This document shows positions 13,201 to 25,200 of a DNA stretch of 64,000 bases, in pieces. The DNA comes from Trachythela sp. YZ-2020 (Eukaryota > Cnidaria > Anthozoa > Malacalcyonacea > Clavulariidae). The translations under genes and the position numbers were made by a program. Numbering within the stretch: the stretch's first letter is position 1; each line of letters begins with the position of its first letter. The DNA is taken from the NCBI GenBank assembly GCA_016169945.1, contig JADLSH010000184.1, positions 3,844,001 through 3,908,000 of the forward strand. The letters run 5' to 3'. Below the pieces are notes generated by a model. It searched no databases, was not told the origin of the DNA, and was given only the letters and a program-made list of their open reading frames with translations.

Positions 13201-16200
13201 AAATCCCGGTTAAATCAACCCAAATCCAGGTTAAATCAACCCAAATCCTGTTAAATCAGACCAAATACAGGTTAAATCAACCGAAATCCTGGTTAAATAA
13301 ACTCAAATCCAGGTAAAACCAACCCAAATTATAGGTTGAATCAACCCAAATACAGTTAAATCACACCAAATACAAGTTTAATCAACCTAAATCATGGTTA
13401 AGTCAACTCAAATCCAGGTAAAATCAACCCAAATTCTAGGTTAAATCAACCCAAATCCTGGTTAAATCGGATTAAAAGAACAATAAGATTGGTTGATCTT
13501 TTTAGTAGTTTGTTAACGATTTAAATATGTCGAACGTCAAAAATACCTTTATTCGCCGATGCTTGTGCTTTGGCAGACAACTTGTGTTTGTAGACAACTT
13601 TATTGTCAACTAAAACTTCAAGTGAGCCATTTTTGATCCGTAATGAGAACGAATGCCATTTGTTATCATTTAGTTTCTTGCCCTCGACACTGCGACGTCG
13701 CCGTTGCCCCACGTTACCAAATAGCTCACCACCAAGACTGCCATCAATTTTCAATTCACCATCTTCAATACTCATAGCAATAAATTCTCCGTCCTATGTG
13801 AACATTCAATGAAAATAATTAGCAAGTTCTTTGCACGGCAATAGATTATTATGTAATATAATGTGACTAGGGTACCTTTTATTTATTATTTTATAGCTTC
13901 TTTAAACATGACGTTTATGCAACACAAATTATATTCAGCAGACTGTAAATTATTGGTAATGACCCAGTGTTTATGCTAGACGATATCAGGTTGCAGGATG
14001 ACTTGCGCTGTGTTTAGGTGCATACTCTGGCGAGTGTTTGAAAGAGATGAAGGCGATGAGCTTAGTTTGCCAGGATCATCAGCAAGCAGCAGTGAAAAAC
14101 TTGTTTACAAGCTAAATGTACCAGGTTTGTCACAAAAGATCAATTGAAATTTTTGTAATATCTATTTCAAATATCAATATTTTTCATGTATTGTTCTTCC
14201 ACATGGAATTCCCACATACAATTGTGGGAACACAATCGGGAAAATTAGTGTACTGCGCAGCACCTACAGCGCACGACCATAATGAGATAAAAGTCTGAGA
14301 CAAAAGTCCCTTATATACACAAATTAGATCTGCTGCGTAGCTCACTCGCTTCAGGCTCGCTCGCTGTAATATAGCTAATTAATATACCAATAACTAATCC
14401 ACTACACTCGCTACCACAGCAATTAATAATAATTTTAATCAAAGCTAACTGGGAGACGGTTACTGGCCAGCGGCTCTTCTCCTTAAATATTCGTTGAGAC
14501 TTAGTCTAACCCTTATTATAATATATGCTAGGGTTCGGGATTGGGTGGGTGTTTGGGATTAGTGTTAAATAAATTTCGATAAGGGGTTACATGAAGTCCC
14601 TACCTAAATATTGGGCAGGTTGCGTGAGGTGTCATGTGACATTATGACGTTTTTGAGGTGTTATTTTGCATGTTTTTTTTTGCATATTCATCCCAGTCAG
14701 GTGGGACAAAGCGTTGATATTGAAAGTTTTATCCCCCTTGATAAGATCCCGCCTAGCGCAAGGTGAGATCTCGCCTAACCGGGCTGGCTCGTCACTCATA
14801 TGAACTCGCAATGATTTTTATATGGATCTCACTCAGGTGAGTTTCCCGGTTAGCTGGGCCCATACGAACATGCTCTTATCTTATACGATATGGACGCAAA
14901 TGCCATAAATAGTTAGTTGTTTTAGCATGTCTAGAATTCGAGTTATTGAGGAAAGTTGGCGCACGATTAATGTCAGCCATGCTGGATTTCATTTCAATTA
15001 CTTTAAATTTGTCCAATGGGAATGGTGGAATTTCCCACCCAAAGTGGCGGAAGCTAAACGTTGTGACGTCACTTGCACGAGTCGAATATCTGATACAAAA
15101 TCCTAAGATTATTGAAGAACGTTTTCATCAAGACAAATCACAAGCTCTACACCAAAATACCCCTTGTTGTTCAAGGATTCTTAGCGGGATATAGCCTGGC
15201 TTCAGTATGTCGCAAAATATAAGCGAATACGGCACTTCGATGATATTCACGATCAAGCCACACAAAATAGCGGATTATTTAGCATGACGTAATGATCTCG
15301 CGTGACTGCACGAGAAGAATACAAGCTCTTTCACAGTCATAATTTGCAACTGGTCTTATTCCCTGCACTCTTTCCTTTGGCATCAGCCAAGTTAATCATT
15401 GGCATATTGGGATGCATAACTCTGTAATGTTATACAATGTACAACGAGTATGAAAAATCCCACAGTTTATTTCTATGTCAAGTGGGTTTTTGTCAGTTCA
15501 GTTTTGGGTTTTGAACGTTCACGATTGTATTTTAACAACATGTGTTCTTTGAACTCTTTAATACTCTCTGGAAAACTGTCTTGGTTAAACTAGTAATAAA
15601 ACTCAAGATTTTTCTCGGCATCTCGTTCGATTGGATTAACAGTACAAGGTGTTAGTAGATGGAATACTCGAACGGAAATTTATATACATTTTTTAGACCT
15701 AGCCAGGAGCAGTTGCGAAAAATGCAACTTGAGCACTCTGGCAGGAATTGAATCTGCGGCCTTGCGATTCCGGTGCAGCACTCTACCCAACTGAGCTACA
15801 GAGTCCAGTTGCTCAACATTAACCGCAAGTTCGGTATAGAAGATGGGAGTGATGCCAGTATGTGGTGTATGGGTAAATATCAAGATTTTTCTCGGCATCT
15901 CGTTCGATTGGATTAATAGTAGAAAGTGCGGTTAATGCTCAGCAACTGGACTCTGTAGCTCAGTTGGTTAGAGCGCTGCATCGGAATCGCAGGACCGCAG
16001 GTTCAATTCCTGCCAGAGGGTCTAAGTTGAATTTTTCGCAACTGCTCCTGGCTACGTCTAAAAAATGTACATAAATTTCCGTTCGAGTATTCCATCTGCT
16101 AACACCTTCTACTATTAATCCAATCGAACGAGATACCGAGAAAAATCTTGATATTTACCCATACACCATATAGTGGCATCACTCCCATCTTATATACCGA

Positions 16201-19200
16201 ACTTGCGGTTAATGCTCAGCAACTGGACTCTGTAGCTCAGTTGGTTAGAGCGCTGCATCGGAATCGCAGGACCGCAGGTTCAATTCCTGCCAGAGGGCGT
16301 AAGTTGCATTTTTCGCAACTGCTCCTGGCTAGGTCTAAAAAATGTATATAAATTTCCGTTCGAGTATTCCATCTACTAACACCTAGATTGGGGTTAGTAG
16401 CAATTTAAGTATTTCAAGTCTTACAGTACCTGGCCTTGCAAATTCATCAGTAAGCCATCTTCTGCTGACTTAAACATCGAACCAATTTGAGCATCTGAAC
16501 TCAGCTTCACAGGTTGCGCCATTTCAAGTGATGAATCGTCACCAGAGAATTCAGCACTTGAGACCACTGATGTACGACAACCACGCTCTACACCCAATTG
16601 GTCCGAGGAAGCAACCAATCCATCCGCGTCAATACAACCAATAAAGAACGGTGTTTTTATTCTATAAATATATTAATTATAATAGATTACATAAATTATT
16701 AATAAATTACATGAATTAGTCGATTGCACTGGTCTAAAACTAGGACTGGAGTGGATCGAGCATCATTTTGAATCCATTGACCCAATTTTGAAATCAAAAT
16801 ATTGAAAGGAGATTCTTCAATCTTGCAAACTATTTACAAATAGAATTGTTAGGGACCATTCACTCTTCATCGGTTTTAGGAACTATTCACACTAAAATGA
16901 ACGGTCCCTTAGGTGTTTAAATTAGTTTACAATCAAGCAAATATATTTTATATGTAACTAGAAAGAAATATCTTGCCACAGCTCTTCGTGCGACGTTAAG
17001 AACATTTTATACACTAAATAATGAGAATTGACCTCATTAGGGACCATTAGATTTTTGAGGGGGGATTGGAAGATTTAAAAAAACAAATTCCAGCAAGTCT
17101 TGAAACAAGAAAAAAATTCGTACAGGGAAAGTTCGAAGAAAAAAAAATTCGTACAGGGATTGTGTGGAAAAAATCTTACAAGTTGAAGTTTTATCTTTAC
17201 TTTCAGACGAACGTAGTTGGTATGAACACGGCAGGTTGTCAAAATATGTATTAAACTTGTATTATTCGTATCATGTAATTTTTTATACTTTCGTTAAGTT
17301 TGCAATGTGCCAAAATCTGGAAGGCTGGAATGTATTGTGCTTTCTAGTTTTTTACTTCATAAACAGCTGACTTAAACAGCAGTAAACAGCCGGAACTTAT
17401 TTTCATTATTTCATGTTTAAGTCTGTACACACTTAAATCGCATTCGTATTTGGTCACCATATTTAAGATGATATGCTGAACAGAACGTTTGGCATTCGAA
17501 AATACACTTCTGCTATTTTGAATAACCATTTGTCCTGTCTATGAAGAACCACACTTCATCTAACAGCTACCACAAACCCCGCCACCCCTCAAAAATCTAA
17601 TGGTCCACCCCTCAGTTATTCACTGGCCAATTTAAGAGGAGAGAGAGGCCACTGTGTAGACAATATGTGTCCTTTTTAGAGCTGTGCGCCGGAGGGCCGG
17701 AGCCCTGCCGGAGCTCCGCCGTTTTTTGGTCACCCGGAGTCGGAGTGGGGATGCTTTCTTCCAGCTCCGGCTGGAAAGTCAAAATGACATATGACAAGAA
17801 TTGATAATCGTATCTACAACTGCAAATACATGTGTTAACAATATCGTAATACTGCATATAATAACTGCATCAGCATAATTACCGCATACTCACGTCCTTA
17901 TATCTGCCTGGGCTTAGCTTGCATTAGTTGCATATTGCGCATGAACAATTCGTGAGAATGAACTGTAAAGTTTACTCGCTGGCTCAGCCCTTATTAATTT
18001 ATAGTAGCAGTTGACACCGGTTCGCGCACTTCAACCCCCTAAGTCCGGTTCTAGGTTATTAAGGATTTATTGTTTGTAAATGAAAAAAATATTAAACTGT
18101 TCCATCCAAGGTACCCAAAATCGTGTGAGCATTTTAAATGGTTCAATAAAGTTTACATAATTTCTTGCTTGAGTCGCTTGTCAGATTTCGATCACTAGGA
18201 AAAGCTCTTGGTACAAAGTCGAGCCGAATAATCTCCGCTATTATCCGGTTAGATTATATCCTCTGAATTGTGAACCAACAAAGCCGGAGCCGGATATTTT
18301 AGCTGTAAGCAGACGGAGCAGGAGCTGAAAAACTGGAGTTTGCACAGCCCTAGTCCTTTCGCACCACTAACCAGAGACTGTAACAACTTCTTGTAACATG
18401 TCAACAACACCAAATAGATTTGTGATGGTCACAGAAACGAGTTTCTTGAGGGGTCTACGAATAAACGAAGAAAAGCTTGCCCAGCCTACGTCACATCCGT
18501 TTCAGGTTTTGGGTAAATTAACCTTAGTTTATTCAAATTTATGTGCTTCGTGCCTGTGTTAATTTGAATGAATCATTATTCATGACGAGCTTTGAGCAAT
18601 ACAAATGTATTCTTTGCTTCAAAGTCCCTTAAAATAAAAGCGATATAAATTTCTTGGACAGCAAGGAGAACATACGTAGAGAGCTAGGCGTCCATAACTT
18701 CATCATTTTACCCTCAAATAGCATTTGCAAACCTGGTGGGAAAATGTTTTCTTTCTGGAGACTCAAAATTAATAATTAATGAGGTTCAATGATCATTGAT
18801 TGATTTTGACATTGGAATGATTGGAGTGTTGTTTTTTGGTGTTCAATTTGATATAGTGAATACAAAATACATTACAATTACTAGTCTAGACTAGACTAGA
18901 GCATACTCCAGTTTGTTATTACTCATCAGTTAATTATTAATTTTAAAAAATTTCTGTGAAATATTTTCCTGCAAAAGTTCAGATCTAAAAAGTTTCTGGG
19001 AACTAGGTTCCCAGGATCCGATACCTTTTCCACCTCTATTGTGGCGATGCTGATATGTGCGATGAGGTTCTGACAGTTTCTGGTTATTGGTGTGAAAAGG
19101 CACGTATAGAAATTGGTCATCAATGGCTTCTCTTTCTTCTTAAATTTGTCAGTGAACAATATATGTTACATTAGGGTGGGCATTTCCGGTTATTGCTGTA

Positions 19201-22200
19201 GTTGTTTGGGAGAGTGGTTCAAATCGAAAGTAATAAAATATAGTTTCTTAATTTGAGTGCATTTTGCGATCTTTGACGATTAGTAACAACTTTATTTACA
19301 CACCAAACAATTTGATTTGTAAAGAATTTGACAGATTAGAAATCTCTTCTTATTGTAAAAAAATTCCGGTTTCAAAATTGCCTCATTGTGTTTAAAAGGA
19401 GCGAAGCTCTAATCAGTCCCGCAATATTCCCCTAAAATACTTCGATTTGCCAGTTACTTTTCAGTTGAAGCCTGAAGGTAAAATATGCGCATGCTAGCAT
19501 CACATTAAAACACATCGACCAAAAGGCGGTACTATGGACTTACGCTTCGTGATAGTAAAGATCTCGACTAAATCCACCGATATACGCTATGTTATGATTG
19601 GCCCACAGATCTTTAAATGCTCCATCAGCGCTAATTTCTTCTCCGTCATCAACGTTGAGCGTAACCTCCGAATCTGTGACATCAAATAACACTTTATGTT
19701 CATTGTTGTCGTCGAAACGCTTCGTGGTGTATCTTGACGTCACATCACTGCCTCGCAACTTAAATCTGCAACAAAAATATAACATGGTATTTTAATCCAG
19801 TTTGTCTATAGAGGGGTTTCACGTTACATAAAAAACTCTTAAAGGGAAATAGCAATAAAAATTAAGTTTGTCCCATTTGGAAGAGACATTCAAAATATTG
19901 CAACAGCGATACAGATCCATCTTCGGATATGCGTGACGTCACAACAAGGTAAACTATTTTGTATATATATTGAGCAATTCTCGTGTCATTATAATGCTAA
20001 ATTATATTCTTTTTCTACTCGTCTATTTTTATTGAACCACCAGTTAAGTAGAAGCTTTCCACTGGCATTAGGTTATTTTTACCAGTTTTATAACGTCCAC
20101 CCCTGTTGTGACGTCATTTAATTAGATCGAATTATAAAACAAGATGGCGGATGACTTTATTCTCAACGTTCTTTTAAATCGGACAGACAAAATTTTTGTG
20201 TCATTTCCCTTTAAAATCCAGAATTTGCATCAACCTAAAATGTTTGAATAAAACCCAGTGTAATGATTTACAAAATATATAAAATAATCAGATTTTCAGC
20301 TTTCGTTTTTAATATATTACAAATTTTGTGACATCATATGAAATCCCTCTATTGGTTTCAGAAAGCGTTGAAGGACAGCAGATGGTGGCGGATGTGGGCA
20401 CTTAAGCCCGGTTCACACGAGTGAGATAAGCACAAGCATAAGGAAAGACAAAGGTCATAAACGTCGACATAAGCACAAGCATAAGCACGAGCCTTCAAGC
20501 ATAAGCTAAGCCGGAACAAAAGATATTTCAAACGAAGATTCTTCCCCCTTTGTCTTTTTGAACCCTAGAGGGAAAGTTTTCTTGAGTATTTCTGCTTATG
20601 CTTATCTCACTCGTGTGAACCAGGCTTTAATGGGAGCAAGAAAATTTAACTACAATAGAACTCCGCTATGTCGAACTCGCGTATCTCGAACTCCCCGTTA
20701 TCTTGAACTTAAACCCATTTCCCATGGATTTGCCCTTAGTATTTGCCCTTTACTCGATTATCTCGAACAAATTTTGCTTTCCTTGACCCAATTTACCAGG
20801 TTATCTCGAACTTTAATGAATTCAGTTCTTGTTTATATTAAGGAATACATGTACGTACAGTACTTGATTTTGCAGCGTAAGCATGCACGTAAAACGGAGT
20901 ATAATAGAAAATGGTGGAAAGTCTTAGTAGATGGAATTCTCGAACGAAAATTTATAAACACTTTTTAGACCTAGCAAGGAGCAGTTGCGAAAAAATGCAA
21001 CTTAGGCCCTCTGGCAGGAATTGAACCTGCGGCCCTGCGATTCCGGTGCAGCGCTCTAACCAACTGAGCCACAGAGTCCAGTTGCTGAGCATTAACCGCA
21101 AGTTCGGTATATAAGATGGGAGTGGTGCCAGTATATGGCGTATCGGTAAATATCAAGATTTTTCTCGGCATCTCGTTCGACAGGATCAATAGTAGAAGAG
21201 TATTCCATCTACTAACACCTTCTAGTATTAATCCTGTCGAACGAGATTCCGAGAAAAATCTACAACAGAGAATGCACTCTTTCAGTTTAAAGGTAATCGT
21301 CGAGTAGTCGAGGTAAAAGTGGAGGGTCGAGAATAAAAGGTCGAGGGTCCAGAAAACCTCGTTTTGGGGCATTTTTAATGAATTTTACATGTAAAATGTT
21401 TCTACGATCATTTATTCGTGTAATAATTGTAAATAATCACATTTTGAAGACAGATTTAACCTCGACGGCCAAATTGTCTCGTTTCACTTTATCTCACTGA
21501 AAGCGCACGCAAGCTTGTTGTTTTACGCAAAGCCGTATACTCAGTCCTTAAATCGTCCAATCGTCAAAGAATTAACCTTATTTTCTCACTCTAACAACTG
21601 CTGGTTGACCACCATATGTTGCACGATAGTGCTATATGAATACAGCCTAACTTCAAGGCAGGTTTCTAGGGAAAGTTATTATGGGGTCGGGCTGGCTCGC
21701 TCAGCGACACAGGCCGGTACGCGAGATGAATTTTGTGTTGTGTTTATATGACTATGCTACATTTTTTAGATCAGTTGTGTGTCTAACCATGATAGCCAAG
21801 TTCTTGACGTCTTATCTCGCATTGCTTCCCTTCACCTGGGTGCAAATAGCCAATCGAGATCAGATTATTACCCTTGTGTTTTTAACAATACACAATGAAA
21901 CCTCCACAAGACAGACATCAAGCTGGTGTCCCAAGGTGTTCGTTATATGGAGGTTATACTGAAATTTCAGATATTTGTTACCGGTAATCTGATAATCTGT
22001 TCACACACATAATTTAGCAATTGATCTTAAAGTTGTATTTTAAAGGATTATACGTAGGTTTCACTAAGCACTCTCGTTTAATTTTCTTGCTCCAAAAAGG
22101 GTCAATAGTTGTTATGTTGGCCACCATCTGCTACCCACCAATGGTAAGGGTCTTGCACTGCGGGCTTGTGTTGTTGTTTCAATCTTCCCTTGTCAAGGAA

Positions 22201-25200
22201 CTTGGGAAGAATGTATGTATATATTCGTGGTTCCATAGCGTTTCATATTTATTTATAGTGCGATTCGCTCGCTGAGGGATCGCAAACGCTTCGTTGAAGG
22301 CCTACATATTTGCTTGATTACATATTTGCTTGAGTGTTTCAAGAGCTACAAATACTGACAACACCATCTTAGGTAAAACAATCTCACCTGAATCCAATTG
22401 TACCATTCAGCATCTCAACGATCAGATAAGCCTTGTCAAGTGCTTCATCATCAGTTACGATTGATACGAAGAAAATGATACCATCTTTTGCTGCAGTTTG
22501 TATATTAATTGACCACTTATTTCTAAAACTTTCGCCGATTTTCCATCCTTGATATTCATTTCCAAAGAATTGGATCTTACTTTCATCTTTCTTAGCTTTA
22601 GACTTCAATTGCGTTGGCACTATTGTGGTGTTGTAATTCTAGATATTTGAATAAAATTATTGAATAAGAAACGATAAATTTTATTTAACCACGCTAACAT
22701 TGTCAGCTAAAGCTGATTTTCACAATCAGCGCGTGTAAAACATTAACAAATAATTACAAGTAAAACGTTTAGGAAGAAATTTAGCAAGCAAGTATAAAAT
22801 TTCAAAGTTATGCATCAGTCAATTCTAGCATTGCCCATCTCGCCCGAAATACCCCCGGCATTTGAAACTTCCTTTCCCAAGGGCCCATTTGTTTACCGGC
22901 AGGGCATTTGTCTCTCGATTCGGAAAGGATTGTGGTTTCTGCAGCGAAATAAGACCTGCTCGTCTTTACAGGGCTAAAAACGTCATTTAATTAAGAAGTT
23001 ACGTTAAATCTGCATGCAAAGCCTTGAACATTTTTGAAATTTCCTCACGACATTCTGACGAAATCTATGTGTTGGTGTGTCCCGGGACCGGGTATTTGTC
23101 ATCATTTCTTTGCTCCGGGGTGGGGGGAAAAGCATTGCGCTTTTTCTGCCCAGCCCCAGGGTTTGTACACTTAGAGCAGAAAGTGCAAATGCACGGGGGT
23201 AGCCCGGGAGGGGGGGGGGGCAATGCTAGAATTAACTGATGCATTACTATATCATTTACAAGAATGGCTTGGTGGTTTCAAAAGCGATGAGCAGCGAGTT
23301 TTCTTTTAAAGCTTGAAAGCATTCTGCTTTCTCTCGAGATATATTTTATGGTATGATATGCATTTGACAACATTTACGTGGCGATTGTTCTCACTTTTGG
23401 GTTGTAGATAATAACCAGTGGGCCTGTGAGTAACCAATGGACCTGTGTGTGTATACAGCCAATTCAAAAAAAGTTGTCCTTCAAAAACCTTAAGGGATGA
23501 TGGATAACTTCCTATTTAGATTATTTAACTTGGGAAATGTGCTTTGTAACAATGATAATAAACACTTAGGATGTATGGATATTTGGTTTACTAATGTCCA
23601 ATCTAAGGCTCCAAATGAGTAATACCCGTCCTACATTGCGCGCTCAATGTTTATGGTTTAAGATATTTTGAAGGACAACCTTTTTTAAATTGGCTGTATA
23701 CTCAATATTTGTAGTTTTAATATATTTTTAGTATATTTCAAATAATTGTAGTAAACAAACGACCTCTTGAAAAACAGTATTTACGCTGAAGGGCACCGTT
23801 TTTAAATAAATTGTAATAATAATAATAATGTAGATCACCATACATGCAGGGATGGATTACCTTCAGCGTACATGACTGGGAAATTGTTTCTAAATCTCAC
23901 AACTACATTTTGCTGTTTATTCGATAAACCGATTCAACTATTAAGGTATATGTGGATGTTGGCATCTGTTAGGAAAAAAACTTGAATGGCTTTTAAATGG
24001 AGTTCCTGAAATCGTTTTAAAACTAACGCCAGTTTATGTGTGAATGTTCACTCATTCATCTCCGCTCAGATCGTTTTTCGTAATATAACTTATATAAGTC
24101 TCAGAAATATGTCAGGATACCGACAAAAACCCCACATGACAAAAACGCCGCCGACAAAATCCCCACCGACAAAAACCGCAAACTACAGAATTGCGACAAA
24201 ACCCCCACATTTTAATCCTGGGTGAAATATTAAAAAAAACTGAAAAAGTTTTTTTTAATATCATGATTTGCTCGCAGTTCGTGTTCAAATCGTCAGGATT
24301 TCAATAAGCGATGACTTAAGAAACATATGCGTAGACTTAAGAGATAAAGGCAAGACTTTGGAGCAAATCCTGCGTGGAGTCGGTCACAATATTCGAATTT
24401 GATAGTCACATGAACACTAACTTTTCATAATACTTCTCTTTTCCACTTATCTATTTAAACAGTACTTCCACCTGTTCTTTCCACATTATATTGTTTTAAA
24501 ACATGTGGGGGTTTTTTCATGTAGGTTATTGTCATGTGGGATTTTAGTCATATGGTTTTTTTTTGTCATGTAAGGTTTTTGTCATGTGGGGTTTTTGTCA
24601 TGTGGGGTTTTTGTCATGTAGGGTTTTTGTCATGTGGGGTTTTTATCATGTGGGGTTTTTGTCATGTGGGGTTTTTGTCATGTAGGGTTTTGTCATGTGG
24701 GGTTTTTGTCATGTGGGGTTTTTGTCATGTGGGTTTTTGTCATGTAGGGTTTTGTCATGTGGGGTTTTTGTCATGTGGGGTTTTTGTCGAGGAGCCCACT
24801 GGATTGTCATAATGTGTAATTACTTAGTCCGACGAATATCTATTGTATTCCTTTTAAAGGAACTTGATATAGATCGTTCAGCGTGAGCTCTTCGACCAAA
24901 TGCTATTTAACTAAAATATTGTTTAAAAATAAAAATAAAATACTAACCATAGCGTCATACAAGCCAACTCGGCGTCCATCAACAAAGAGATGATCAAAAC
25001 CACCCACCAAGGTCGTGGTCTTCACATTGGCAGGTAGTTGAAAACCTTTAGGTGGAGTTCCAACGAAAAGATAGGAATCATCTCGGTTGAGATTGAATTG
25101 ACTTGAATGCAAGCCTCCGGGGTAACTCTCCGGTGCACCATCTACAGACACTTCTACATCACGGCCGGTCCTAGAGGGAGAAAATGTACAGTTAGTTCAG

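Noticed and set aside
13140..13480. CRISPR-like array
   Set aside because: Units are contiguous without spacers, diverged, and the DNA is from an animal; it is a simple tandem repeat.
15733..16298. tRNA genes
   Set aside because: A and B boxes are good, but the stems are imperfect, a conserved non-tRNA body follows every copy and copies are clustered; these are SINE heads.
20558..20968. 136-codon plus-strand open frame
   Set aside because: It runs through a MITE end, a pogo-like fragment and part of a SINE; no coherent protein.
24500..24790. Telomere-like G-rich repeat
   Set aside because: The unit is 15-17 bp and does not contain TTAGGG-type repeats.
24534..24886. Open frame encoding repeats of [12 protein letters not shown] type
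   Set aside because: Produced by the 16 bp minisatellite, whose unit length keeps frames open; not a protein gene.
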